From positions 72,419,390-72,483,389 of the forward strand of contig CM039463.1 in the NCBI GenBank assembly GCA_022414725.1: a stretch of DNA of 64,000 nucleotides. Reading direction: 5' to 3'. Source of the DNA: Microglena sp. YARC. Its lineage: Eukaryota; Chlorophyta; Chlorophyceae; Chlamydomonadales; Chlamydomonadaceae. The position numbers and the translations under genes were made by a program. The notes under the pieces were generated by a model. It was given only the letters and a program-made list of their open reading frames with translations, was not told where the DNA came from and made no database searches. Shown here one piece after another: positions 12,250 to 23,058 of the stretch. Each line of letters starts with the position of its first letter. Within the stretch, counting starts at the first letter, position 1.

Positions 12250-15200
12250 AGTGTGTGTTGGTGCATGGAGTGTGTGTCGGTTAGTGTTGTGTGTGTTTGC
12301 GTGGAGTGGGAAGGAACAAAGGATAAGTTGGCAGAGCCGACCAGAACATTGTAGGTGATGGGTAGTAGGGGAGGTACCAGGTTTAAGGTTTAGGGTTTAG
12401 GCCCTTGCATGCAACCTGCGATGTGTTGCGTCTCGGTTTGTGTTGTATGTGTTGGTGCATGGAGGTGGTGGCTAGTAGGGGGGCACCAGTTTCTTTACCG
12501 CCCTTCAATGGATAGCGACTTGAGTACATCAGGCGTACTGCCGGAGGAGCTAAAACGGAGAGCAAATCAGAGGAGCAAAACGGATGGGCTGCAGACCCTA
12601 GGGGGTTGGCAAGGCAATCACATCAAACGTCACGTCAAACGTCACGTCACGTCACATCAAACGTCATGTCACGTCAAACGTCACATCAAACGTCACGTCA
12701 CATCAAACGTCACGTCACGTCACACTTTTAGGTAAGGAACGGCAACTAATATTAGTGTTTGAAAAAATTATATTAACTAATATTATTATAGTGTCACAAT
12801 AATATTAGTTTTTCAAATGAATTCAAAATTCTGGTGGGACGACTCGTCCGACAAATATTATAAAATAGTTTTTATTCACTAACATTATGTAACATAGCCG
12901 AACCCTACTCATAGGCAGTCAATCCGGGGGATTAAACTTAGTACTGAAACAAGATTCCGTGGCGCTCACTGCCCACCATTCTTCCGCTGCGCTTGTGGAC
13001 AGGAATTTTACTCATAGGCAGTCACGTCACGTCACAAGGGTACCACAAGTCTCTTGAGCCCCATTGATTGCTATGACTCATCCATAGGGGCCGGTATATC
13101 ATATAATATTGACCAACGGCGAGTATGATATCATATGATGTTGACCAAAGGCGAGTATGACATCATATGATGTTGACCAAAGGCGAGTTTGATATCATAT
13201 GACATCATACAAATTGAATCATATGATGTCATTCAAATTGAATCATATGATATCATACAAATTGAATCATATGATATCATACAAATTGAATCATATGATA
13301 TCATACAAATTGAATCATATGATATCATATATCAATGGTAACTTTGGCACAGGTAGACTGCCGTCATCACATGATATCATATGATGACAATGATATCATA
13401 TGATGACATAATATCATATGATATCATACTGCCGTTCCATACTTATCCATCTCCTGCTGCTCCTGCCTACCACAACTCCCACCACACTGCCCCCACCTCC
13501 ATTTCACTACCCACTCCACCCCTCCTCTAGATCACACACCTGCAACCAGTCTTGTTGCCCATCCCACCTCACCTTACCCCACCACCTCCCCTCCACCTCC
13601 ACTCCACTCCACTCCACCTCACCCCTTCACTACACCCCACCCCACCCCTGCTCTATATCACATATCTGCAGCCAATCTCATTGTCCCCCTTTCATGCCAC
13701 ACTCATCCATATCAGGGTACTACAAAGCGCGCGCAGCAGCGCGATTTTGCGCACGCTTTTTTAGCCCCACTGCGCGTTTCGCGCAGTTTTTTCAAGTCCC
13801 TATGGACACAGCGCGCAATTTTTGCCTTTTTGCACTACAAAGCGCTGACCAATTTGACAAAAAGTAGTACCCTGATCCATATTCTTCTGCTCCTCCCTAC
13901 CACCTACTCCCACCCCACTGGCCCCACCTCCATAACACTACCCACCCCACCCCACCTCACCCCTCCACTCCACTTCCACTCCCCTCCACCTTACCACACC
14001 ACCTCCCCTCCACCTCCCCACACCCGTCCACTCCACCTCACCCTTCTACTCCCCTAGTTCACACACCTGCAGCCAATCTCTTTGCCCCCCTTTCTTGCCA
14101 CACTGATTCATCTCCTTCTGCTCCTTCCTACCACCTACGCTTTCACTTCCACCACACTGGCCCCACCTCCATTACACTACCCACCCCACCGCACCCCTCC
14201 ACTCCACCCCTCTACCTCACACATCCACTCCCATGGCTCACACACCTGCAGCCAATTTCTTTGCCCCCCTGTCTTGCCACACTCATCCATCTCTTTATAC
14301 TCCTTCCTACCACCTACGCTTCCACTCCCACCGCACTGGACCCACCTCCATGATGCTCCCCACCTCACTTACCACCCCACCGCACCCCTCCACTGCACCC
14401 CTCTACCTCACCCATCCACTCCCATGGCTCACACACCTGCAGCCAATCTCTTTGCCCCCCTGTCTTGCCACACTCATCCATCTCTTTATACTCCTTCCTA
14501 CCACCTACGCTTCCACTCCCACCGCACTGGACCCACCTCCATTACGCTCCCCACCCCACTTACCACCCCACCGCACCCCTCCACTCCACCCCTCCACCTC
14601 ACCCATCCACTCCCATGGATCACACACCTGCAGCCAATCTCTTTGCCCCCCATTTTTGCCACACTCATCCATCTTTTTATACTCCTTCCTACCACCTACG
14701 CTTCCACTCCCACCGCACTGGACCCACCTCCATTACGCTCCCCACCCCACTTACCACCCCACCGCACCCCTCCACTCCACCCCTCCACCTCACCCATCCA
14801 CTCCCATGGATCACACACCTGCAGCCAATCTCTTTGCCCCCCATTCTTGCCACACTCATCCATCTTTTTATACTCCTTCCTACCACCTACGCTTCCACTC
14901 CCACCGCACTGGACCCACCTCCATTACGCTCCCCACCCCACTTCCCATCCCACCGCACCCCTCCACTCCACCCCTCCACCTCGCCCATCCACTCCCATGG
15001 ATCACACACCTGCAGCCAATCTCTTTGCCCCCCTGTCTTGCCACACTCATCCACCTCCGTCTGCTCCTTCCTACCACCTTCGCTTTCACTCCCACCACAC
15101 TTACCCCACCTCCATTACACTACCCACCCCACTTCCCACCCCACCTCACCCCTCCCCTAGTTCACACACCTGCAGCCAATCTCTATGCCCCCCTTTCTTG

Positions 15201-16997
15201 GCAGGCTCGTTGATCTTCTTCTGCTCCTGACTACCACAGTTCTTCATATCCCACCACACTGGACCCAACTCCATAACGCTGCCCACCCCACTTCCCACCC
15301 CACCTCACCACTCCACCTTACCCCTCCACTCCACCTCACCCATCCACTCCCCTGGATCACACACCTGCAGCCAACCTCATTGCCCCCCTTTCTTGCCACA
15401 CTCATCCATCTCCTTCTGCTCCTTCCAGCAACCTACGCTTTCACTCCCACCCCATTGACCCCACCTCCATTACACTAACCACCCCAACGCACCCCTCCAC
15501 TCCACCCCTCTACCTCACACATCCACTCCCATGGCTCACACACCTGCAGCCAATCTCTTTGCCCCCCTTTCTTGCCACACTCATCTACCTCCGTCTGCTC
15601 CTTCCAGCAACCTACGCTTTCACTCCCACCCCACTGACCCCACCTCCATTACAATAACCACCCCACCGCACCCCTCCAATCCACCCCTCTACCTCACACA
15701 TCCACTCCCATGGCTCACACACCTGCAGCCAATCTCTTTGCCCCCCTTTCTTGCCACACTCATCCACCTCCGTCTGCTCCTTCTCACCACCTACGCTTCC
15801 ACTCCCACCACACTGGACCCACCTTCATTACACTAACCACCCCACTTCCCCCTCCCCTCCACCTCACCTCCCCCCTCCTCCCATCCACTCCACCTCACCC
15901 CTCCACGCCACCTCCACACCCCTCCACCTCACCACACCACCTCCCCTCCACCTCGCCCCACCCGTCCACTCCACACCCCTCCACTCCACCTCACCCATCC
16001 ACTCCCATGGATCACACACCTGCAGCCAATCTCTTTGCCCTCCTTTCTTGGCAGATTCGTCGATCTCCTTCTGTTCCTCCTTGTACTTGGTGAACTTGGA
16101 GGAGGAGAAAAAGAAGGCAAGAAGAGTAGCTCCCAATCGGAGGCTGCACCCTAGGGTGCCGGTCCCCACCATCATGGCGGCCACAGCGCCTGATTGGGAC
16201 AGGGACCCCTTGTGGACCCCCCATAGGGCAATGATCAGGCCCCCCGTAAATGCGGCCCCCCATTGGACAAAGAGGCCGAAACCGTGGGACATGACTACAG
16301 CTGTGCAGGCTGCTGCAAATACGGCAGGACCAATGGCCGCCTTTAATATCTTTTGCAGCTGAGTCTCCTGTTGGGCAGAGGGGAGGTCCTGGATCTTGTC
16401 CAGGCTGGTCTCAACATCCTTGAGGGCGGCCTTGGCCAAGAGGAGGGCCTCGGCCACAACCTGCTCCGAAACCGCAATCCTTTTGGCAGCCGCCGCGGCG
16501 GCATCGGAATCGGAATCAGAATCACCTGCCTTGCTGTCGCCAGCTGCAAGGGCTGTTGACTCTAGCTGGCTCTTGGTGCCATCACTGTCAGTGGCGTTGG
16601 TGCTGGTGCTATTAGAAGAGGGCTTGGGTAAGAGTTCTCCATCCTTGCTGTCAGCAGCTTCTTGGCAACTGCTATCAGTGTTGCTACTACCACTACTGCT
16701 ACTGCTACTTCCTCCTTGTTGCTGGAAGTCATTGGATGATCTCAACTGATTTAACCGCCTGCCCACCAGCTGGGGGCGGGAACGCTTTCCCCCCCAAAGA
16801 GCTGATGACCTAGGCCCCCCTTGCAAGGCGAAGGAGGTACAGTTTGGGGGAACTACATTTGAGGGCTGCCTAACATTCCGTGCCCCTAGGGAGCGGAGAG
16901 GGGCAGATACACAGGGGCTGGCTATGGAGGGCCTAGGACAAAACTGGGACCCTGTCCCTGCTACTTGCTTAGGTGCTGACGAGGATGTCAAGATCAT
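7659..16997 (-). CDS. DUF92/TMEM19 family membrane protein (VTE6/PGR-related), 3 exons
   Basis: Exons on the minus strand: 16997-16020, 10906-10529, 7922-7659 (978+378+264 nt, all phase 0), giving 539 aa ending in TAG. Splices are CTGCAG|GTGTGT...CACAG|GTTGCA and CTGCAG|GTGAGA...CTCCAG|GCCATG. Residues 1-80 are Ser/Ala/Arg/Pro-rich and poor in acids, like a plastid transit peptide. Residues 95-170 are Ser/Asp-rich. A multi-pass core follows from about 217, with HKGSLSQSGAVAA (262-274), KKGGQRDWLQ (317-326), CGDTWASELG (381-390), RPVRRGTNGGVT (404-415) and GSVLDSVLGATLQ. These are the conserved blocks of DUF92. Family members include Arabidopsis VTE6, a plastid phytyl-phosphate kinase in tocopherol synthesis, and TMEM19/PGR. 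The C-terminal block (GATLQFSGY..PGP..NNAVN) looks more like the TMEM19/PGR branch, so the exact role is open. Both introns and the 3' flank consist largely of boundary-derived arrays. Start: first ATG of the long frame, with transit-like sequence following. Confidence 0.85.
7923..8100. repeat. G/T microsatellites and a copy of part of exon 3
   Basis: GGTGGT, GTGTGT and G-run tracts at 7930-8040 lie just upstream of the exon 3 acceptor. At 8041-8100 a 60 bp block repeats exon 3 sequence (GGAGGGTGGCACCTAGCACT, minus-strand exon 3 at about 7830-7890) with a few differences. Confidence 0.75.
8100..8700. other. AT-rich intron sequence with two SINE 3' fragments
   Basis: Within intron 2 of the DUF92 gene. 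8368-8410 is a minus-strand SINE 3' end (TAATGATAATGCTTGGTGGG) and 8600-8668 a plus-strand one (CCCCTCCAGGCGTTATC). The AT-rich stretch 8110-8360 holds nothing I recognise. Confidence 0.5.
8703..8900 (+). repeat. Dispersed GGCGGGAGCCCCC repeat, subtype 2
   Basis: Begins TTTGGCCGAGCCCCCACTTA with a short G/C hairpin (GAGCCCCC..GGGGGGGCGGGAGCCCCC), then a body shared with 52395-52600 (CTGGCCCTGTTGTATACCCT versus CTGGCCTGTCGTTAACCCT; CTGATTCCGGTGCCACCT). The head matches the family at 41870, 45006, 46266 and 55911, but the body differs. Confidence 0.6.
8960..9450. repeat. 100 bp direct duplication flanking poly-C
   Basis: GAGTGTACCAACTGAAGAAC at about 8964 and again at about 9363 start two ~95 bp copies with few differences. 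Between them are CCCCACC runs and a poly-C tract at about 9111-9149. All of it is inside intron 2 of the DUF92 gene. Confidence 0.75.
9450..10528 (-). repeat. Array derived from exon 2 donor of DUF92 gene
   Basis: About nine degenerate units of roughly 110 bp. Each contains, on the minus strand, the exon 2/intron 2 junction sequence GCAGGTGAGAAAAGG or a close variant (for example near 9545, 9657, 9769, 9886, 10290, 10405). The array ends at the genuine junction at 10529. Each unit therefore carries a GGTGAGA donor-like site. Confidence 0.8.
10907..12420 (-). repeat. Array derived from exon 2 acceptor of DUF92 gene, with (TG)n
   Basis: Copies of the first ~90 nt of exon 2 plus the preceding acceptor have their GTACGTGATGGC block near 11031, 11181, 11332, 11483, 11634 and 11803 (spacing 150-151 bp, last 169). 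A diverged copy lies near 12340-12410. On the minus strand each reads CAACCAGGTCGCATGCAAC or similar, keeping the AG before the exon-like part. (TG)n tracts fill 11880-12260. Confidence 0.85.
12600..12735 (+). repeat. CGTCAC/CATCAAA short tandem repeat
   Basis: Irregular tandem units CACGTCACATCAAACGTCA. TGACGT-type half palindromes recur, but only as part of the repeat. From 12735 to 13080 the sequence is AT-rich and I see no gene. Confidence 0.7.
13085..13441 (+). mobile_element. hAT-like MITE, palindromic ATATCATATGATAT family, with TSD
   Basis: Ends TAGGGGCCGG and CCGTTCCATA form short TIRs. Flanks CTCATCCA (13077-13084) and CTTATCCA (13442-13449) match 7 of 8, as expected for a hAT insertion. 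The interior is full of palindromic TATGATATCATA units, including a 23 bp tandem (AATTGAATCATATGATATC) at about 13210-13330. It sits in intron 1 of the DUF92 gene, inside a boundary-derived array unit. No coding capacity. Confidence 0.75.
13450..16019 (-). repeat. Array derived from exon 1 donor of DUF92 gene (~190 bp unit)
   Basis: About twelve units, each with a minus-strand copy of the end of exon 1 (GGCAAAGAGATTGGCTGCAG followed by GTGTGTGA) near 13540, 13668, 14070, 14250, 14440, 14630, 14820, 15010, 15170, 15370, 15545 and 15725. The true junction is at 16020/16019. Central units are nearly identical, so the array is recent or homogenised. The plus-strand Pro/His/Thr frames are by-products. 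Confidence 0.9.
13713..13874 (+). mobile_element. hAT-like MITE, GCGCGC family, perfect 8 bp TSD
   Basis: TIRs CAGGGTACTAC and GTAGTACCCTG, interior rich in GCGCGC and TTTTTGC. Target duplication ATCCATAT at 13705-13712 and 13875-13882 is perfect. Length 162 bp. Relatives lie at 55394-55586 and 57159-57353. It interrupts a unit of the exon 1 array, so it is younger than that unit. Confidence 0.85.
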
Positions 16998-17129
16998 GGG
17001 GGGCAGGGTAGGGGGGCTATGGACAAGGCGCTATAAGGTGGAGGGCTGATTCATGGAGGGGAGCTGATGTGAACGCTAGCTGCCCTTGCTTGCTTGGAAC
17101 CAGCAGCTTGGAGGATTTTTCTGCGTGCA

Positions 17130-17240
17130 TGAATGTATGTCTGTCAGGTTATTGGTGGTTGGCCCCATTGCAAGCAAACGGGCTGGCACCCTGGACCTCA
17201 CGCCTCGTAATATGGCGCACTGTTTACTTATTTGACAGGG
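17130..17240 (+). repeat. Dispersed repeat related to 2993-3105
   Basis: Shares GGTGGTTGGCCC.A.TGCAAGCA, GGGCTGGC.CCCT, CTCACGCCTCGTAATA and TGTTTACTTATTTG with the last unit at 2993-3105. Single copy here, about 130 bp upstream of the DUF92 start codon. Confidence 0.65.
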
Positions 17241-17329
17241 TTTGTGGTCTTGGTTCACACAGAGTTATTATTGCGTGCAGGGTAACTGCATGGAGTACGA
17301 GGGGGAGGAGCATGGGACTACTTGAATGA

Positions 17330-17353
17330 ACGGGAATGTGTGTGTGTGTGTAT

Positions 17354-17390
<37 letters not shown>

Positions 17391-17460
17391 TGTGTGGGTG
17401 GGTGGGTGGGTGGGTGGGTAGGGATGTGTGTGTGGGGGGGGGGGGGGGGAGCAGGTCTAG
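17330..17460 (+). repeat. (TG)n and G-rich microsatellite
   Basis: GTGTGTG runs with GGGTGGGTGGG and a G run near 17432-17450. A shorter similar tract is at 17595-17640. Confidence 0.85.
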
Positions 17461-17649
17461 ATGCATAGGTGGTGCAGGTAGTGTTGTGGTGGTTGTAGTT
17501 GGTGTAGGTGTAGGTGTGGATGGACTGGTATGCCTGTGGGGGCTATAATGATGTCAAGCTTAATGAGACTGCTTGCATAGACGGGTATGTGTAGGAGTGT
17601 GTGTGGGTGCGTGTGTGGGTGCGTGTGTGGGGGGGGGGCATTGGGTGCA

Positions 17650-19260
17650 AGTTTAGTTTAGCCGTAATTGTTGCAGCTATAATAGTGTTAGTATGTGTAT
17701 GATTGTGGTATGTTTGAATTTTGGAAGCTACTGTGTGGTTGCAATGGGCATGCTGGTGCTTGTGATGGTGTAGTTCTGCACTTGAACAGCGGTGTGTTTG
17801 ATGGAAACCAGCGGCATGGCTATTTTCACTTGATTCAGCAACTAACATTTTCTGGTTTAAGGTGGGCTGCCTCTCAGAGTGAGCTATCACAGGGGTGTTA
17901 GAAAGTAAGCATGCAAGATGATAACAGTAGCTTGGGTTAAAGGACTGTACACATTCTTGGTTACTTGGAGGTTAGTGTACGGCTAGCCTGGCATCATTAA
18001 CTTGAACCGTCTAGTTCGTATTGGCTCGCTTTTTCAAATGCGGAAGACGAAATTCAAGATGGAGGGCTGCTCTCGCATTGTGCACAGATGCAGTGAGGCT
18101 AGGTTACAGAAGGGACGTACTTCCACTGCACAAATGTACTCCGGGCGTTGCTCCGCGTTGCTCCCGAAGGCGCGCTATTTTCTAGCAGCTTCTAAGGACC
18201 TTGGCTGAAATGGTGAGGGAAGAGGGATCTAAGAAATGAGCAAACTGGCGTGAAGGTCTGGCTCGGGTTACTACTTCCGAATCACCGGCAAAGGGAAATA
18301 AGCTGACAGGCGAGTTTGTGAGGAGCAAGCAGCCTGGGGAGTGTTGCGAGGAGATTGTTTGCGCTAAGAGGAAGACCTTCTTGATCGAGGTAAATAGAAT
18401 CTGTACCGGAATTGTACAGGTCCTGTCTAAAGGGAGGATCGACCACGATGGAGCGATTGATGCCTTGGATTGATGCCCTCACTTCGCAGTCGCTTTCCGT
18501 CCTGTATCGAAGATTGCTTTTTCTTGCTTTCTTCGCCCTGGACATCATGAAAGACGAAGCAGCATGGTCGGAGGGTGAGCTTCCAACGCCTTTGGGTCTG
18601 TTGCAAATAAATTCGCCTATTTTCCGTCTTCAGTTCAGTAGCCTTTCCGGCATTCGCTACGTTCGCTTACCCTGCTCCTATTGTTCTTCGAGATACCAGG
18701 GGGCTATCCCTACCGTTTTGGTCTGCGAGTTTCTTGACTTCTTTCCGGGGAGAATGGGAACCTGCCCTGGGACCATACGAACCCTGCTAGTTGGACAAGC
18801 CAACGATCACCCGCACTCCCAGGCAGGCGCGTGACAGCTGTTGACACGGTCGACAGTCTTCCTGTCAGCAATACTGCGCCAATGAACTTGATCATCATCT
18901 GATAACTTACAAGTTACATGCATGGTTGTTGAAAACGCTGCATGAAAGAATTTGGAGGGTCCGTTGCGAGTCAGGTGCAGATGTTGGAGTACCCCTGAAC
19001 AACCCTGGTTGGATAACTGCATCACCTTTTTTAAGAAGGGAATTCTCAGCCAAGCACATAAGCTTGTAGTGGGGAAAGCTTCCAGCTAACTGAACAGAAA
19101 GGATTCTCGCCTGTAAGGGTGGGTCTCCCCTACACTAGCCCTAGACTCGAAGGATTGCTTGTTGCATTGGGTTGGCAAACACGCCAGTCAGATTCGATGT
19201 TCAAATTATGAATGTACCCTATGATTTATTAAGTACGGTATGTACCACACTAGCTTTTTC
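17650..19260. other. Mostly unique sequence, no gene recognised
   Basis: Short open frames exist on both strands (for example 18282-18548 minus, 18412-18834 plus), but none shows a family motif, splice signals or repeat-free homology I can name. The base composition is balanced and free of long tandem repeats, so an undetected exon is possible. Confidence 0.35.
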
Positions 19261-19264
19261 ATTT

Positions 19265-19335
19265 ATTTTGTATCCCTTCACGGTTGGGCAAGTCTTTTTT
19301 AGCCTGTTTTGCCTACCCCTGGACTGTAACACACC
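19265..19335 (+). repeat. TAGCC-hairpin/TGTAACA repeat, 3' fragment
   Basis: Contains TTTTTAGCCTGTTTTGCC, then TACCCCTGGACTGTAACA. This is the 3' end shared by 20369-20503, 41510-41667, 52620-52670, 55060-55112 and others. Confidence 0.6.
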
Positions 19336-19394
19336 GGTACATACATGAAGAGATTGGATGTATATTTTGATAAGAATGCCCAGATTTGATTGTT

Positions 19395-20042
19395 TATGTT
19401 ACTGTCAAAGATGGCGAGCAGCCAGATTTGTGGCTGGGGCGTTATATGGTAACCAAGCCCAAGATCAAGATCAAGTTCATGATCAAGATCAAGTGCATGA
19501 TCAAGATCAAGTTCAAGATCAAGTTCACGATCAAGATCAAAATCAAGTTCAAGATCAAGATGAAATTCAAGATCAAGATCAAATTCAAGATCAAGATCAA
19601 GTTCATGATCAAGATCAAATTCAAGTTCAAGATCAAGTTCAGGTTCAAGATGAAGTTCAAGATCAAGATCAAGTTCATGATCGAGATCAAGTTCATCATC
19701 AAGATCAAGATCAACTTCAACTTCAACTTCAACTTCATGATCAAGTTCAACTTCATGATCATGATCAAGATCGAGTTTAAGTTCAAGTTCACGATCAAGA
19801 TCGAGTTGATGACCGAGATCAAGCTCAAGCTCAAGTTCATGATCTATAACAAGTTCATGATGAAGATCAAGTACATGTTCAAGTTCATGATCAAGATCAA
19901 ATCCATGTTCAAGTTCAAGATCAAGTTCATGATCAAGATCAAATTCAAGGACAAGTTCAAGATCAAGTTCATGATCAAGATCAAGACCAAGTTCATGATT
20001 AAGATCAAGTTCAAGATCAAGTTCATCATCAAGTTCAGATTA
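19395..20042 (+). repeat. Hairpin module followed by a 600 bp hexamer array
   Basis: A copy of the dispersed module (GATGGCGAGCAGCCAGATTT..GGCTGG...ATATGGTAACC) at 19407-19455 is followed by about 590 bp of CAAGTT/CAAGAT/CATGAT hexamers. Other copies of the module carry only two or three AAGTTC units, so this array looks like an expanded 3' tail. Lys/Ile/Phe and Asp/Gln-rich frames over it are spurious. Confidence 0.85.
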
Positions 20043-20368
20043 TGTACCCTAAGTCGAAGTCTCGCAATGCATGTAACGTCCTCGCTGGTATTCAAAACAC
20101 TGACCTAAGGGTTTTTAGAGGAGGTTTAGCCTTCCACATATTTCATCCATCACCAGGGGTGTTCGACACTATGCGTGTTGCTAACAGACGCAGCTTTTTG
20201 AGGTTCCGTTGCATCTAAGAGGGTCTGATCATCTGATGCGTGGCAAACACAGATTTTGGAGCCGTTTGCATCTCACGATGCAGATGTTGGAGTCCCCAAC
20301 ACCCCAATGACCACCATGTCCAGCACTGCAGCAGGCATATGTGATTGCTTTACTTCGTTCTCTCACTT

Positions 20369-20510
20369 TAGGGCGAACTCAGAGCCCCCGTCATTAAAAC
20401 GGTTGTTTGGGGGGTAGTTCATCAGTGCTTCTTCGTTTTAGCCCCTCCTGTCACTGTTGGTAGAGACTATTAGCCTATTTGGCCTACCCCTGGATTGTAA
20501 CACCACCACC

Positions 20511-20574
<64 letters not shown>

Positions 20575-20575
20575 G
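20369..20575 (+). repeat. TAGCC-hairpin/TGTAACA repeat with (CAA)n tail
   Basis: Near-copy of 41510-41667: ACTCAGAGCCCCCGTCATTA, AACGGTTGTTTGGGG, TTCATCAGTGCTTCTT, then ATTAGCCTATTTGGCCTACC and GGATTGTAACA. It is followed directly by about 70 bp of (CAA)n, as though the tail had expanded. Confidence 0.75.
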
Positions 20576-20824
20576 TGCCATCCCTTTATTTGATCCTCAT
20601 GAAGACATTAACCATGCTAGGGTTATGTGGATCTTAAGGGGCTGCTCATTGTACCTTATGCGGGTGGAATGAGCATGGGTGGTGGTATACGTTACAGCCC
20701 AGGGGTATCCAAATAGTGAAATAAATAGGCGAAAGTGACCTGTCCAACCTCGAATAATCAAGATAAACTCTAGATTCCCTGGGAAGTCTTAATTAAGGGC
20801 GCCTGGAGGCGCGTCCCGAATGAA

Positions 20825-20970
20825 ATTTTATAATGAATAATGAATTTAATTTAATGTAATTCAATTTAATTTGATTAAATTAAATTTAATCTGATTTCAT
20901 TTGATTTGATTTGATTTAATTTGATTAAATTGCATTTAATTGCATTTAATCGGAATTGATTGGATTTGAT
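20825..20970 (+). repeat. AT-rich (TTTGATT/TTTAATT)n tract
   Basis: Short imperfect TTTAATTTAATT and GATTTGATTT units. No coding signal. Confidence 0.8.
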
Positions 20971-21134
20971 TGCATAAAATCTAGAAACCCTGGACAAGTC
21001 TTAAAACTGTCCGATACGCGTATCGCAGCCGGCTCTCTTGTTCCTGTGGGCAGCACGAGGGGGGATTTAATTGCAAATGAAGAAATAAAGAAGGGTGATG
21101 TGTTCGCATTTGCATTTTCCTGGCCACACATTTT

Positions 21135-21775
21135 TACTGCCGAAGATGACGAGCAGCCAAATTGCTGTCTGGAGCTATGTACCCAAGTCTAAGTTCATGT
21201 TTATAATTTGAAGACGGTGAGCACTGAGCAGCCCAGTGTCGGCTGGAAAACCATGTAACAATTCAACTTCAAATTGCACCCGGAAATATCAGTATATTTT
21301 CTACATTGCTGGTCAGGGTCATGGCCTTGTTGGGCTACATTGTGTCATGGTCAAGCAATTTATAGTCTATCTTGATAAGGATGATCGAGGATGCTTATAT
21401 TTATGATTGTTTCGATAACGTTTGCATTTTCCCCCCGTAATTAGTTGTACTGCCGAAGACAGCGAGCAGCCAAATTTCTGGCCGGAGCTTAGTAACCAAG
21501 TTCAAGTTCAAGTTATGGGAGACAGTACTGCCCGCAATAGGGCAATACTGGCTACGGAGCTATATTGGGAGATGCAGCTACGTAGCCAGTACTGCCAAGT
21601 TCAAGTTCAAGTACCCCCTGGCTTCAGAGGGTATCGTACAGGGTGGTGGTGGTGGTGTGTGTGGGGGGGTGGGGGGGGTGGGTGTGTGTGTGGGGGGGGG
21701 ACCTTGGAATCGGCAGATGGTAAGCAGCAAAGAGTTGGCTGAAGAACCATGTAACAATTCAGAAATCAAAATCAA
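21135..21775 (+). repeat. Cluster of four hairpin/TGTAAC modules
   Basis: Copies at about 21135-21200, 21213-21275, 21450-21515 and 21705-21775, each with GAAGA..GCGAGCAGCCAAATT or a variant, a GGCTG partner arm, and (CA)TGTAAC or TAACCAAGTTC. A G/T-rich tract lies at 21648-21702. Confidence 0.7.
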
Positions 21776-22244
21776 ATTCCAACTTAAAAATTCGGATTCC
21801 CACAATTCGGCATGACATGATGAAGTGAGAAACCAGATTCCCGACAACGCGCCCAGCCCCTCGGTTTGAGAGATGCTGACACAGCAATCAGACAAATATC
21901 AGTATCCACCTCGAACCCCTGGAGTAATCTTTGCGCCAGCTAATGACAACATAACTATGAACGGCTACCTTACCAATTCCCAAGAATACTGCACATAAGT
22001 ATACGTATACACATAAGTATAAGAATAAGTATAAGAACAAGCATAGTGGGGGACAAAACAGAATAAGTAAGAAAACACTGAAAGTAAAAGTAAAACAGTA
22101 CGAGCTTAGTGCGGGATCACGCAGTGGCAGCATCAGCAGTAGCAACTACAACAATAATAACGAAATTGTGTAAATCAGATATCCCCAGTCTTACTTTGAC
22201 AAGTCGTTAAACTGTTGGTGTAGAGATCTGGACATGCCTATAAT

Positions 22245-22365
22245 CGGGCTGAGTTCGAACCCTGTCACACTCCCTGGTTTCCGTGTCGATTGCACAGGGG
22301 GGAAGTATTGTATTCTGCAGACGGTTAGACGCCGAATTGTCGGCGTATATAACCTTGTAACAATT
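22245..22365 (+). repeat. Dispersed SINE-like repeat, copy 2
   Basis: Counterpart of 1868-2010: GAGTTCGAACCC, CCCTGGTTTCCGTG, CTGCAGACGGTTAGACGCCG, GGCGTATATAACCTTGTAAC. Confidence 0.6.
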
Positions 22366-22404
22366 CCTCTATCCCCAGCCAGCCACCCATTAAATCAGCT
22401 AGTC

Positions 22405-22413
22405 AGCCCTAGG

Positions 22414-22466
<53 letters not shown>

Positions 22467-22525
22467 TCATACCCACAGAAAAACCAGCTAGCCAGCCCCC
22501 AATATATATATATATATATATATAG
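22405..22525 (+). repeat. (TA)n microsatellites in a short direct repeat
   Basis: Two (TA)n tracts (about 22418-22464 and 22501-22524), each followed by GGT(C)AT.ACCCA.AGAAAAA, so a small unit including the TA run is duplicated. Confidence 0.85.
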
Positions 22526-22559
22526 GTATCACCCATAGAAAAATCCAAGACAGGTATGT

Positions 22560-22835
22560 CTAGTCACTATGTGTTAAGTCAATCCAAAGAAAAGTTACCA
22601 TTTGTTTAGTCGCTATTTGTTTAGTCAATCCAAAGCAAAGTCACTTTTTCTTAAGTCACTATTTGTTTAATCACTATTTGTTTAGTCAATCCAAAGCAAA
22701 GTCACTTTTTCTTAAGTCACTATTTGTTTAATCACTATTTGTTTAGTCAATCCAAAGCAAAGTCACTTTTTCTTAAGTCACTATTTGTTTAATCACTATT
22801 TGTTTAGTCAATCCAAAGCAAAGTCAAGCCATGTG
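22560..22835 (+). repeat. 61 bp tandem array
   Basis: About 3.5 units containing TTAAGTCACTATTTGTTTAA and TTAGTCAATCCAAAGCAAAG, spaced 61 bp (for example 22651, 22712). Confidence 0.9.
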
Positions 22836-23058
22836 ATCGCCTTCTATGCAAGTTAATACATTTTGCCACATTGGGTTACGTGAAAACGTAGATGTGGGTC
22901 TTAAAGTTACGGGCTGGCAGTGCCTGGCACGTAACTTTGGTTTCCAGGCTTAGCGTTTTTTCTTTCTTTCGTGATTCACGTAGATGGGCTCCAAAATATT
23001 ACGTGCTGTCACGTAAAAACATACGTTTTATAGTTCCCTGATTCTATGTTAGCATTCT

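Noticed and set aside
11781..12358. His/Thr and Cys/Val repeat frames
   Set aside because: Translations of (TG)n/(CA)n microsatellite.
14082..15230. Pro/His/Thr/Leu-rich plus-strand frame of 382 codons
   Set aside because: It is antisense to the DUF92 intron 1 array; all three frames are open because the C/T-rich unit lacks stops.
19358..20108. Lys/Ile and Asp/Gln-rich frames, possible coiled-coil protein
   Set aside because: Hexamer satellite read in different frames; no sequence outside the repeat supports a gene.
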